NCBI GenBank assembly: GCA_964602845.1
Contig: CAZRSW010000005.1
Location: 1-64,000, forward strand
From: CAZRSW01 sp964602845
Lineage (GTDB): Bacteria > Chloroflexota > Dehalococcoidia > Lucifugimonadales > UBA826
Length of the DNA stretch: 64,000 bases
Reading direction: 5' to 3'
The notes below the pieces were generated by a model, which saw only the letters and a program-made list of their open reading frames with translations, made no database searches and was not told where the DNA came from. Each line of letters begins with the position of its first letter. Position 1 is the first letter of the stretch. The translations under genes and the position numbers were made by a program. Of the stretch, positions 17,694 through 26,337 are shown piece after piece.

Positions 17694-17832
17694 AATATAC
17701 TTCCAAATACTGTAGCAAGTTAGCTACAATATTACCCTATATCACGCTGTAATCACCACATCGATTCCATATTCCAGACTTCGAAAGACATTTGCTGACT
17801 TTCAAAATTAATCTGCTTTGAGGAGAATGACA

Positions 17833-18477
17833 TTGACCCCGGACCTCGTAATTTTTGACTGTGACGGAGTATTGGTTGACAGCGAGCCGATTTCTAACAA
17901 GGCCTTAGTAAAAACTCTTAATAAAATCGGGTTGAAGATTACATATAAAGAATCACTAGATATTTTTCTTGGCAGATCCTGGGAAGATAGCTTGAATACC
18001 ATCACTAAAATGCTCGGACATAATCCACCATCTAATCTCTACGATTTGTATCGGACTCACATGTATGAATGGTTCAAAAAGGAACTAAAACCAGTTTCCG
18101 GCATCACAGATGCGGTGAGAGACCTCCAATTTCCATATTGCGTGGCATCAAGTGGATCTCACGAAAAAATACAAACGACATTGGGACTAACTAACCTAAT
18201 TCACTTGTTTAAAGGCAAAATTTTCAGTGCCAGTGATGTTCCAAGAGGAAAGCCCGAACCTGATCTCTTCCTATTCGCTGCAAAAATGATGGGGGCTAAT
18301 CCGTTAAATACAGTGGTGGTGGAGGATTCTGAACCAGGCGTAAGAGCTGCGATATCTGCTAACATGAGAGCCCTAGGTTATACGGAACGCACGGATCCTT
18401 TAATACTTTCATCAGCGGGTGCGGAAACATTCGAGAACATGGCACATCTATCGACCCACATTATCAATCTGAGCTAA
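17833..18477 (+). CDS. HAD-superfamily phosphatase (beta-phosphoglucomutase-like)
   Basis: A HAD subfamily IA hydrolase, about 214 residues. Motif I FDCDGVLVDSEP supplies the nucleophilic Asp and acid/base Asp; the cap domain follows; motif II is VASSGS, motif III Lys in RGKPEPDLF and motif IV VVEDSEPGVRAA. Sugar phosphatases and beta-phosphoglucomutases share this pattern. GAGGAG at 17820-17825 is 7 nt from TTG 17833 but only 1 nt from ATG 17827, so the TTG is preferred; the difference is two residues. Substrate unknown. Confidence 0.85.
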   Translation: MTPDLVIFDCDGVLVDSEPISNKALVKTLNKIGLKITYKESLDIFLGRSWEDSLNTITKMLGHNPPSNLYDLYRTHMYEWFKKELKPVSGITDAVRDLQFPYCVASSGSHEKIQTTLGLTNLIHLFKGKIFSASDVPRGKPEPDLFLFAAKMMGANPLNTVVVEDSEPGVRAAISANMRALGYTERTDPLILSSAGAETFENMAHLSTHIINLS

Positions 18478-18538
18478 GAGACTGATCTACTCAATATGCC
18501 CACGAGTCAAAGACATGAAAGGAGCCAATAGTTAACAG

Positions 18539-18682
18539 ATGGATTGGAAATGCAAGTCATGCAGTAAAGTGAATCGTGGTAATCCTCAGTATTGTTCCGA
18601 TTGTGGTGCATCTCTGAGCGATTCTGTACCTGCGTGGCTTCGTTGGATAGTGAAGGTTTTAAGCCTAGGTAAAGGTTTATAA
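18539..18682 (+). CDS. 47-residue RanBP2-type zinc-finger protein
   Basis: A small frame from ATG 18539 to TAA 18680-18682, too short for usual gene calls. The product begins MDWKCKSCSKVNRGNPQYCS and continues DCG, exactly the RanBP2-type zinc-finger spacing W-x-C-x2-C-x3-N-x6-C-x2-C. It then has a tryptophan-rich, probably amphipathic helix (VPAWLRWIVKVLSLGKGL). AGGAG occurs 14 nt upstream, somewhat far; an in-frame TAA two codons upstream shows the start cannot be earlier. Such fingers bind RNA or proteins in other organisms; here a membrane-peripheral zinc protein is only a guess. It is 61 nt after the HAD gene and may be co-transcribed. Confidence 0.6.
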   Translation: MDWKCKSCSKVNRGNPQYCSDCGASLSDSVPAWLRWIVKVLSLGKGL

Positions 18683-18779
18683 TTGAACTAAAAGCGATGT
18701 TAGGGTGCAAGTCCAGATACTAAGCATCATTAATCTAGTTCCTCAAAAACACTGCCACGATGGGAGTTTCTATATGGTG

Positions 18780-19214
18780 CTAGCTGTCCTTATCTTCGAT
18801 CAATTCGATCCAGTTCCCGGAAGGGTCCTGCATGTAACACACGTGCCTACCGGGCGCTACCTCTGAGGGAGGATTCAACCCGACTGCACCGCAATCAAGA
18901 AGTCGATGGTAAGTGCTATCAATATCGACAACATTAAAAGCGATGTGCGACGCTCCCAAAACAGCTCTCTCGTTGGACGGTCGGGGATCTGGCCTTGGCG
19001 ATAGATATTCAATTAATTCCAACATGCAGTTATTACCCAAGTCCATTAGAGCAGCTTTTATGTGAGTATCTGTATACCCCAAAACCTTGGAAATAGACAA
19101 TCCTTTCCTTTCGACATTCCTTGCCAACGACAACCCTATGGCATCCCGGTAAAAGGAAACCGCTTCGTCTAGGTTTTTAACAACAAGCCCTGTGTGGTTT
19201 AAATCGACTATCAT
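18780..19214 (-). CDS. VOC-family (glyoxalase/dioxygenase-like) protein
   Basis: A 144-residue vicinal-oxygen-chelate protein of two beta-alpha-beta3 modules. The N terminus LNHTGLVVKNLDEAVSFYRDAIGL has the first metal His; a second His lies in GASHIAFNVVDID; the C-terminal DPSGNWIELIED carries the usual Glu ligand. This resembles methylmalonyl-CoA epimerase, lactoylglutathione lyase and ring-cleavage relatives; the exact reaction cannot be fixed. AAGGAGG lies 5 nt before the ATG. It stands alone between longer non-coding stretches. Confidence 0.83.
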   Translation of the reverse strand: MIVDLNHTGLVVKNLDEAVSFYRDAIGLSLARNVERKGLSISKVLGYTDTHIKAALMDLGNNCMLELIEYLSPRPDPRPSNERAVLGASHIAFNVVDIDSTYHRLLDCGAVGLNPPSEVAPGRHVCYMQDPSGNWIELIEDKDS

Positions 19215-19695
19215 AGTTTCCTCCTTAAAAAATCGCTATCAATACAGACATACTTAGGACGACCAATATTTAGCCTACACATCATCAAAGCAAAAAACGA
19301 GACTTACTACAAACAAATTTAACGCGCACCCTGCATTTTATACTTATGCTGGTGAAATCGGACGAATATCCACTGAGATATGACCATGACGAATGAAATA
19401 AATGAATTATGAATCAATAAACCATCATACCAATTCAACCGATCGCGAGGCCATCATAGAATAACTGCCCCGTCAGGTGGTATGAAATAAGACATTTTGC
19501 TGTTTAACGATCAAAAATGGAACCCAATCGTCCGCTGCTTAAAACTAACACGCTAAACTATCATCTTTTATTCCAACTTCCATATTTACTCCCAATCGAC
19601 AATAAATTCCGATGATCCTTGACACTATAGAAAGATGGGTAGCACAATTCCGATCGGGGCTTTGAAAAATTTCAGTCCCATATGGGAGTATGAAC
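19215..19695. other. Gene-free stretch of about 480 bp
   Basis: Divergent region between the VOC gene (leftward) and the zinc dehydrogenase (rightward). No frame with a ribosome site, no tRNA fold and no clear terminator was seen. The presumed promoters of both genes must lie here, but I could not choose one. Confidence 0.5.
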
Positions 19696-20676
19696 ATGAG
19701 TAAAATGCCCGCGGCTATCGCAACAAAATTGAGAGAAATTCAATGCGATGAAATACCGGTCCCTTTTCCTACGAAGGACAAAGTTCTTGTCAAGACGAAA
19801 TTAGCATCCATATGTGGGAGTGATTTACATATTACCCATATGGGTTGGAATGTAACCGAATTTCCTTTGCCTCATGGGTACCCGGGCCACGAAGGCATAG
19901 GCCTTGTTGTAGACGGGGGAGAAACAGATTTTTTCGAGGGAGATCTAGTCCTAACCGTACCAAATATATGGCTCTCCAGGTGCTTTGCAGGCTATCAACT
20001 TCTAGATCCACAATTCCTTCTGAAGATATCTAGTAATATGCCCATGTCACACCTTCTAATGGCTCAACAACTTGGCACAGTAGTTTTCGGTTCCAAAAAA
20101 CTACCTTCCCTAAGCGAAAAAACCGTTGCTGTGATAGGGCAAGGATCAGTGGGACTCTTCCATGACTTCATTTTGCACCGGATGGGTGCTAAGCAGATCA
20201 TTGCGATTGAACCTGTTAAAGAAAGGCTAAAAGCAGCCACAAATATGGGTGCAACTCACCTAATCGACGTCACTGGTGAAAAAGCCGTCGACGCGGTATT
20301 GGATATGACAGATGGAAGAGGAGCCGATGTAGTAATAGAAGCGGTCGGTAGCGTAGAAACACTTAACCAATCACTAAAGTTAGTGAAGCGGTTTGGGAGA
20401 ATAGCAGCCTTCGGATTACCTCCAACTATGGATAAAATACCTTTTGACTGGGATACTTTTTTTAGAAAATGTGTCGACATGCACTCTGTCTTCGGAGCCC
20501 AGGATGAAGCAGGATTGCCAGCCTTTAAGAAAGCAGTCGAACTTATAGAGACCAAAGAGATCAACATGTCACCCCTCATAACACACCAAATCCCGATTCA
20601 GGAAGTACAGTATGCTTTCGATCTGGCTGACTCAAAGGGTGATGGTGCTTTAAAAGTGTCCCTGACCTTTGAATAA
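19696..20676 (+). CDS. Zinc-type medium-chain alcohol dehydrogenase-like protein
   Basis: A 326-residue MDR oxidoreductase. The catalytic zinc Cys is in ASICGSDLH and the His-Glu pair in GYPGHEGIG; the Rossmann loop is VIGQGSVGLF, followed by an acidic strand end (IAIEPVKERL) that favours NAD(H). The usual four-cysteine structural zinc loop after GHE is absent, and Gln stands in LLMAQQLGTV where many members have the second-sphere Glu. GGGAG is 7 nt before ATG 19696 but only 1 nt from ATG 19690, so 19696 is chosen. The substrate (threonine, polyol or other alcohol) is not predictable. It precedes the amidase/ETF pair by 140 nt. Confidence 0.83.
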   Translation: MSKMPAAIATKLREIQCDEIPVPFPTKDKVLVKTKLASICGSDLHITHMGWNVTEFPLPHGYPGHEGIGLVVDGGETDFFEGDLVLTVPNIWLSRCFAGYQLLDPQFLLKISSNMPMSHLLMAQQLGTVVFGSKKLPSLSEKTVAVIGQGSVGLFHDFILHRMGAKQIIAIEPVKERLKAATNMGATHLIDVTGEKAVDAVLDMTDGRGADVVIEAVGSVETLNQSLKLVKRFGRIAAFGLPPTMDKIPFDWDTFFRKCVDMHSVFGAQDEAGLPAFKKAVELIETKEINMSPLITHQIPIQEVQYAFDLADSKGDGALKVSLTFE

Positions 20677-20692
20677 CGATCCAATAATACAT

Positions 20693-20712
20693 CTGATGCC
20701 CCTAAGCATCAG
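20693..20712 (+). other. Perfect 7-bp hairpin after dehydrogenase gene
   Basis: CTGATGC (20693-20699), loop CCCTAA, GCATCAG (20706-20712), just after the dehydrogenase stop. No T-run follows, so termination is doubtful. Confidence 0.3.
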
Positions 20713-20816
20713 GGAGGTCAAGGAAATATCAACTCTGCTAGACTCTCTAAACCAATCCAACATAAAGCACTGGATAATTGGAAATACGTCTAGGAACCTG
20801 GCCTAAGGAATATTTC

Positions 20817-22148
20817 GTGCATCAAGTGAAAACATCAACCATTAAGGCACTGTCACATTTAATAAGAAAGAGGGAGATATCACCTGTAGACATAGTAAAG
20901 GAACTATTAGACTGGTCCAATCAATTAGATCCTATCTTGAATATCTGGACCTCCATCGACTCTGAAAGAGTACTATCGCAAGCAAGGCACCATGAATCAG
21001 AGATTTCATCGGGAATATATAGAGGGTTTATGCATGGCATACCCATAGGTATCAAAGATATCTATGACGTACAAGGCATGATAACTAGCTGTGGTTCTCC
21101 CATCTATTCAAATTTCTTTCCCCATGAAGATTCGAGAGTCACTAAATTACTTAGAAATGCTGGCGCGATCATCATGGGGAAAACTGTTACTACTCAGTTC
21201 GCATGTGGAGATCCTCCATCAACTAAGAACCCATGGGATCATCTCAGGACTCCAGGGGGGTCAAGTAGTGGCTCTGCAGTAGGCGTCGCCGCCAATATTT
21301 TTCCAGCTGCCCTTGGCTCACAAACTGCAGGATCAGTTCTCAGACCCGCAGCCTACAATGGTATTACCGGGTTCAAGCCAACATACGGGATAGTCAGTAG
21401 ACAAGGACTATTCCCAGTGGCCCCATCCCTGGACACAGTAGGATGGTTTTGCAGATCTGTAGAAGACGTACAAGTCTTATTAAACCTATTCACAGAAGTA
21501 GGCAAAACAGATGAAGATACTTACAACAATACTAATTCCACAGATTATCACCCCCGAATAGGGGTATTAGAACAATTCTATAAGGATGAATGCTCCCAAG
21601 ATTCAACAAAAAACATTGAAAGAATATGTGACCAATTTTCGTCTGCAGGCGCCTCAATAGCTATCGCTCACACAGACATAGACTTACGTAACGCAGTGGA
21701 AGAACACAGAACAATAATGGCCAGTGAAGCAGCACATACCCACGAAAAAGATTTTGCAGATAGCCCCAACCTATACAAGCCACATGTCAAGGATTTGATT
21801 GAGACAGGATTGAAGATACGTTCTACTCAATATTTAAGAGCCAAGAACATTCAAAATGAACTTAGAGGTGCACTTAAGAGAACTGCAGCAAAATTCGATG
21901 CTATTTTGACCCCAACAGCTATGTCCACAGCACCTGATACCGCGACTACAGGGCAACCCGCATTTCAGATCCCGTGGACCATGGCAGGCATGCCGGCTAT
22001 TAGTCTTCCATCAGGCTTGGACGACCAAGGGCTACCATTGGGGATTCAATTATCCGGAGAATATTTACGGGATAAAACCCTTCTAAGCACTGCACAATGG
22101 TGCGAACGGATTATCAATTTTACCGATAGACCCCAGATAAATACATGA
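20817..22148 (+). CDS. Amidase-signature-family hydrolase
   Basis: A 443-residue amidase signature enzyme hydrolysing an amide bond. Catalytic Lys in GIPIGIKDIYDV, the cis-Ser in PGGSSSGSAVGVAA and the nucleophilic Ser in GSQTAGSVLRPAAYNGITG; the full Ser-cisSer-Lys triad is present. It is not GatA by context (no gatC/gatB) and lacks a signal peptide. GTG at 20817 has AAGGA 7 nt upstream; the longer frame from TTG 20778 lacks a site. Its stop overlaps the start of the ETF gene by 4 nt (ATGA), implying coupled translation and a shared catabolic job. Confidence 0.87.
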   Translation: MHQVKTSTIKALSHLIRKREISPVDIVKELLDWSNQLDPILNIWTSIDSERVLSQARHHESEISSGIYRGFMHGIPIGIKDIYDVQGMITSCGSPIYSNFFPHEDSRVTKLLRNAGAIIMGKTVTTQFACGDPPSTKNPWDHLRTPGGSSSGSAVGVAANIFPAALGSQTAGSVLRPAAYNGITGFKPTYGIVSRQGLFPVAPSLDTVGWFCRSVEDVQVLLNLFTEVGKTDEDTYNNTNSTDYHPRIGVLEQFYKDECSQDSTKNIERICDQFSSAGASIAIAHTDIDLRNAVEEHRTIMASEAAHTHEKDFADSPNLYKPHVKDLIETGLKIRSTQYLRAKNIQNELRGALKRTAAKFDAILTPTAMSTAPDTATTGQPAFQIPWTMAGMPAISLPSGLDDQGLPLGIQLSGEYLRDKTLLSTAQWCERIINFTDRPQINT

Positions 22149-23989
22149 ATATAAGCGTTTGCGTAAAGCAAGTTCCCGTTCTATCCATGATGAAATTCGA
22201 CAACCATAGCAGACGGCTTTTGAGGGAGGGAGTGCCGAGCGAAATAAACCATTTTGATCTGCTGGCGATAAACGGCGCCGTAGAAATGAAATCAAGTGGT
22301 GTAGCTGAGGTGTCTGTATTCACTATGGGCCCTCCACAAGCAAGAGATGTATTAATACAGGCAATGGCCCTGGGAGCGGATAATGGGATCCATCTAACGG
22401 ACATATTGTTTTCAGGATCCGATACATTAGCTACCTCACGTACGCTAGCCTTAGCATTACAGTCAAGAGAATACGACCTAATCATATGCGGCAGCCACAG
22501 CGTAGATTCAGAAACTGGCCAAGTAGGTCCACAAATAGCAGAATTGATCCAGGTACCACTCGTCACAAATGTTACTGAGGTTCGAATCGAACCGGATTCT
22601 TCGGTAACAGCACAAAGGGTCACGGACGATGGTGTGGAGACAGTGAATTTCGCTACACCAGCCCTTATCACTGTGACAGAGGGATTTGGAGAGGAACGTT
22701 TCCCTGATACAGAATCTATGGGTCTAGCTAGGCAAAAAACAATAACAACACTTACAGCTAGTGATCTTGCTGCTGATACCTCCCTGTTTGGCTTAAAGGG
22801 TTCACCAACACGTGTAGAAGAGATTTTTTCCATTTCACTTCAAAGGGAACAAATTATTCTCAGGGATCAAGCTCCGAATAATGCCATAGATGAGCTAATC
22901 AAATACCTCTCAGACAAGAACATATTCGATACAACCTCGGATGTATTGAAATCCTTAGACCGGGGTGACATACGTGGCGAGGGACCTATGGGTTCAATCT
23001 GGGTTTGGGTCGACATATCTACAGGTGCAATCAGTCCTGTCTCGTATGAATTGCTGGGAATAGCCTCTCCTCTAGCAAATTCAATAGGTACAAACGTAGC
23101 AGCAGTTGTACTAGGTTCCATGGATCCTGAGTCCTATTCAATTTTAACCGCCTTTGGAGCTGACAAAATATTATACGATGAATCAAACTCACTAATTGAC
23201 TTCGATAGTGCATCATATTCCAAGATCTTGTCAGACGCGATAAGTAAACATGATCCTTGGGCAATTATATTACCTTCAACTAGTAATGGGAGAGAGTTGG
23301 GTGGACGTACATCCTCTAAACTAGGTCTGGGCATGACGGGTGACTGTCTTTCTTTAAGAATAGATGCCAAGGGGAAACTCGTACAAGATAAGCCTGCATT
23401 TGGCGGGAATATCGTAGCGCCGATAACATCCAACACCAGACCTTATATTTGCACTGTCAGACCTGGAATAGGTGAAGCTCTGAACCCCAATTATAATACG
23501 GTGGTAAGCTTGGAAGTTCTAGAACTGAATGATTTGCCCCCTTCTTCCTTCAAAGTGGTGAATCGCGACAGATTCGGTATAGATCAAAGGTCGCAAATAG
23601 AATCAGCGAACAGAGTCGTCGGAATAGGGATGGGTCTAGGTACATCTTCACATCTCCCGTCAGTACGATCTATGGCTGAGGCCCTGGGAGCCGAAATAGG
23701 ATGCACAAGAGATGTGGTCGACGCTGGATGGTTACCCAGGCAGGCACAAATTGGTGTATCGGGAAAATCCATTGCTCCACATCTTTACATAGCCCTAGGT
23801 ATCAGAGGACCATTTAATCATACCGTTGGTATACAAAAAGCCCAGGCAATAGTTGCAATAAACACTAACCGCAGGGCGCCTATTTTCAAGACCTGTGATT
23901 TTGGCATAATTGGAGACGTGCATCAACATTTGTCCTACATGAGTACCGCATTCTCAAGAATACAAACCAGTCTGTCTAAAGCTGATTAG
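22145..23989 (+). CDS. Fused electron transfer flavoprotein, beta plus alpha
   Basis: One 614-residue chain holding both ETF subunits. Residues 1 to about 260 are EtfB-like: MNISVCVKQVP, EINHFDLLAINGAVEM and the AMP-binding GSHSVDSETGQVGPQIAELI. From about 280 it is EtfA-like, starting GSIWVWVD and ending with the FAD domain (GCTRDVVDAGWLPRQ, GVSGKSIAPHLYIALGIRG, FNHTVG, IFKTCDFGIIGD). ETF passes electrons from acyl-CoA or amine dehydrogenases to ETF:quinone oxidoreductase. The usual GGRG of the FAD loop reads GIGMGLG, so the conserved Arg is replaced by Met. It overlaps the amidase by 4 nt. Fused ETF exists but is uncommon. Confidence 0.88.
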   Translation: MNISVCVKQVPVLSMMKFDNHSRRLLREGVPSEINHFDLLAINGAVEMKSSGVAEVSVFTMGPPQARDVLIQAMALGADNGIHLTDILFSGSDTLATSRTLALALQSREYDLIICGSHSVDSETGQVGPQIAELIQVPLVTNVTEVRIEPDSSVTAQRVTDDGVETVNFATPALITVTEGFGEERFPDTESMGLARQKTITTLTASDLAADTSLFGLKGSPTRVEEIFSISLQREQIILRDQAPNNAIDELIKYLSDKNIFDTTSDVLKSLDRGDIRGEGPMGSIWVWVDISTGAISPVSYELLGIASPLANSIGTNVAAVVLGSMDPESYSILTAFGADKILYDESNSLIDFDSASYSKILSDAISKHDPWAIILPSTSNGRELGGRTSSKLGLGMTGDCLSLRIDAKGKLVQDKPAFGGNIVAPITSNTRPYICTVRPGIGEALNPNYNTVVSLEVLELNDLPPSSFKVVNRDRFGIDQRSQIESANRVVGIGMGLGTSSHLPSVRSMAEALGAEIGCTRDVVDAGWLPRQAQIGVSGKSIAPHLYIALGIRGPFNHTVGIQKAQAIVAINTNRRAPIFKTCDFGIIGDVHQHLSYMSTAFSRIQTSLSKAD

Positions 23990-24709
23990 TTAGAATTCTG
24001 ATTCCAGCAGCGATAACAAACTTTTATCGTCATCTTGTAATTCAGCATACATAAAATCGATAACCCACCGAGGATTGTCGGAGGCATCGTCAAGGAGCAA
24101 TTTACGAGCACATTGTAACTCCTGTGTTCGAGTCATCTGCTCCTTGACCATAGGCAATACGAACGCCTCTTCATTTTCAAAATGATCGAATTCAGCAACC
24201 TTCAAAGCCATGATACTACGGTATAAATGACGCCTAGTCCTAGCTAAAACCCTCTCTTCACCGAGTGCACTAGTCAAGGCATTCTCAACATCCGACACTT
24301 TAATGTCAAGATCAGCATGATCCTGTTCGTCTATCTTCAACATTATCGCCCTAATATCATCCACCAAACCTGCTATTTCACCCTCCTCCATAAAAGCTAT
24401 TATTGCATCGCCTCGATCCAAAATCTCCGTGTGCTCTCGCTCGTTATCTTTGAGGGGATATCTGTCTCCCTGAAGCTTCGTATCAACCAAGGGACCCGTC
24501 ATATAGTCGTCCTCCGTATTGACGTGATACCTTAGATGTTTCAACCAGTCGTGTACATGCCTTTCTAAATCCTTCAGATCACCGCCCGATTGCGCAGCTC
24601 TTGCTAAAGCCTCCGTTTTTTCCGAATGCGCCATGAATACTTTGTGCATAAGATACATAACGTCTATAGGACTTTCCAGCTCTTGAATCTTGTCCGTAAA
24701 TGAGGGCAT
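23990..24709 (-). CDS. Hemerythrin-like (HHE) domain protein
   Basis: A 239-residue all-helical protein with the histidine/acid pattern of hemerythrin-like domains: MYLMHKVFMAHSEK, a helix with HLRYHVNTEDDYM, EREHTEILDRGD, and DHFENEEAFVLPMVKEQM near 170-190. These could ligand a di-iron or mononuclear site. Related proteins sense oxygen or handle iron or NO. It lies tail to tail with the ETF gene (the two stops abut). The start ATG has a weak GAGG site. Function unknown. Confidence 0.75.
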   Translation of the reverse strand: MPSFTDKIQELESPIDVMYLMHKVFMAHSEKTEALARAAQSGGDLKDLERHVHDWLKHLRYHVNTEDDYMTGPLVDTKLQGDRYPLKDNEREHTEILDRGDAIIAFMEEGEIAGLVDDIRAIMLKIDEQDHADLDIKVSDVENALTSALGEERVLARTRRHLYRSIMALKVAEFDHFENEEAFVLPMVKEQMTRTQELQCARKLLLDDASDNPRWVIDFMYAELQDDDKSLLSLLESEF

Positions 24710-24819
24710 ATTAAGGCATCCTCTTGACTTTCGTATCCTCTAATTGACCATCAAATACTAGATTTCCAATGAGCGCATCCGATGAATTAAAATATCGCGG
24801 TTCACATTAACAAGCAATA

Positions 24820-25425
24820 TCAGGTATCTTTAAAGTCATTATCGTTATCTACAAGATGATTGTCCATCCAGTTCAGCAACCATTCGCTTTCGTCTTCGGA
24901 CAAACCTGCAGCCTTAGGTATCGATAATTTTTCTAGCCTCGCATATTCCTTCCGATAAGGGGTCACTAGTGCCAAGCCAGATATCATGTCTTTATAATCA
25001 AGGAAAGTGACTTTCCATTTCAGAGTTGCAAGCTCCAAGTGATTGGCCGTTCTAGGTATGATGGAACCTCTGCCAATGTCCTGTTCAATAACATCAAAGA
25101 CTCCCTGGACCGATTCCATAATCGAATCGTTAATTTCTTCCAAATCGGTAAATAGAATCCACCTTATATACAGGAGATGCCCACTCTCTCCATCAGACTT
25201 TTTCATTGAAGCCAAGTTAACGTTTTCTCCATCATCACAGTGTTCCAAATAGAGTCTCTGCATCGCAATGAAAAAAAAGAAGGCCGAGACCCAGTTCCGC
25301 ATGTTGAGCTCGAAATGGTTCAAGCTTTCACTGACGCCTATCTTGCCGACTATGTCGTAGGTATCAGCAACACTTCGCGATAGAGACTCAGTAAGTAAGC
25401 TAAGAAATGTTTTCACTAAGGTCAA
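24820..25425 (-). CDS. Hypothetical helical protein
   Basis: A 201-residue protein I do not recognise. It looks mainly alpha-helical, with an aromatic stretch near 45-60 (NWVSAFFFFIAMQRLYLEH) that may be a buried helix, a strongly acidic C terminus (DNHLVDNDNDFKDT) and one Cys. It begins with TTG and lacks a clear ribosome site; GTG three codons in is an alternative. Same strand as the hemerythrin-like gene downstream, 110 nt away, so the two might be linked. Confidence 0.6.
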   Translation of the reverse strand: MTLVKTFLSLLTESLSRSVADTYDIVGKIGVSESLNHFELNMRNWVSAFFFFIAMQRLYLEHCDDGENVNLASMKKSDGESGHLLYIRWILFTDLEEINDSIMESVQGVFDVIEQDIGRGSIIPRTANHLELATLKWKVTFLDYKDMISGLALVTPYRKEYARLEKLSIPKAAGLSEDESEWLLNWMDNHLVDNDNDFKDT

Positions 25426-25578
25426 TTATATACCAGAGAACATAGTCGACCTTCATTACCCAACCTATGTAATGTTTGAACTAAAACAGTCTTGGGACAC
25501 AAACCAAAAGAACCCTCTATGCACTCAATCTCATAGCAAAAGGCAATTAGATTAGAGTTAATATTCCAACTCAGTCTT

Positions 25579-25998
25579 CTACTCTACCGCCACATATTTT
25601 GACGGACACTTTACGATCACATTCTCACTTCTAAAACTGTCATCCGGATCGTACATACCCTCCAATATAATCTCGGAATTCTGGTTAAAGAATAGATCCG
25701 GGATTAATCCGTTATGCACGGCTAAAATAGAATCGTCGCCATCGGTTAACGAGAATCGGGCCCCTGCCACTCCATCCACCCTCTCAAAGGACTCAGGTAC
25801 CAACTTACCACTTACTCGCACAAGCTTGCCTGCGGTATTATGCCCCTCTGATTTAATCTCCGACACGGTATAGTAATAAACAGTGGCGCTTTTAAAAGTA
25901 ATAAACCCTAAATAAGCCAGTGCGCTGAATAACACAATACCAGCAATTAAGGTCTTACCAATATTCGCCTTAAACACATTGCGTGGAGACTCATTCAT
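25579..25998 (-). CDS. ccmE: Cytochrome c maturation haem chaperone CcmE, CxxxY type
   Basis: Membrane-anchored OB-fold haem chaperone of System I. An N-terminal TM helix (about 15-35, KTLIAGIVLFSALAYLGF) is followed by a periplasm-side beta barrel (RVSGKLVPESFER, ARFSLTDGDDSILAVHNGLIPDLF, GMYDPDDSFRSENVIVKCPSKY). Classical CcmE carries haem on His in HxxxY; here the site is Cys131-Pro-Ser-Lys-Tyr135, the CxxxY variant known from some anaerobes and archaea. It is 42 nt after the CcmD-like gene in a ccmC-ccmD-ccmE order. ccmF is not in the window. Confidence 0.87.
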   Translation of the reverse strand: MNESPRNVFKANIGKTLIAGIVLFSALAYLGFITFKSATVYYYTVSEIKSEGHNTAGKLVRVSGKLVPESFERVDGVAGARFSLTDGDDSILAVHNGLIPDLFFNQNSEIILEGMYDPDDSFRSENVIVKCPSKYVAVE

Positions 25999-26040
25999 AC
26001 AAAATCCTGGGTGGGCATATAAATTCTAACACTCATAATC

Positions 26041-26337
26041 CTAGTCTTCAGAAAGCTTCTTCAATGTTTTTAAATGCTGGATTTCAGCCTTCAGTTCTCT
26101 GATTTTCTTGGTCAAGAAAAACAGATATAAGAAAAACGCAACACCTGATACAGAGTAAACCCCGAACAAATATTTAAGGTTGGCATCAGGTGAAGGCACA
26201 TCTTCCAACCCACCGGTCGGAACATCCGCGGACAAATCACCGACAATACCAAACCACAAAAAAGCTATCGATACCGCCCCCGCCATAGCACTGTATTTCT
26301 TGATTCTATGTCTCCAAATCGAGGTAAAGTTTTTCAA
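26041..26337 (-). CDS. CcmD-like membrane protein
   Basis: A 98-residue protein between ccmC and ccmE. It has two hydrophobic segments (SAMAGAVSIAFLWFGIVG near 16-33; LFGVYSVSGVAFFLYLFFL near 56-75) and a charged helical tail (KKIRELKAEIQHLK) that could form a coiled coil. Position, small size and the last TM helix plus basic tail match CcmD, which helps release haem-loaded CcmE. The start is TTG 26337 with GGAAG 6 nt upstream, overlapping ccmC by 32 nt; the first segment is longer than in usual CcmD and may be a signal. Confidence 0.65.
   Translation of the reverse strand: MKNFTSIWRHRIKKYSAMAGAVSIAFLWFGIVGDLSADVPTGGLEDVPSPDANLKYLFGVYSVSGVAFFLYLFFLTKKIRELKAEIQHLKTLKKLSED

Noticed and set aside
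18685..18730. GGGTGCAAGTCC stretch as part of a structured RNA or tRNA
   Set aside because: No cloverleaf or known riboswitch core could be built around it.
22578..22600. GGTTCGAATC, resembling a tRNA T-arm
   Set aside because: It lies inside the ETF coding frame, with no acceptor or anticodon stems around it.
22120..22833. A 237-codon minus-strand frame
   Set aside because: Antisense to the conserved ETF beta domain; Ser-rich shadow translation.
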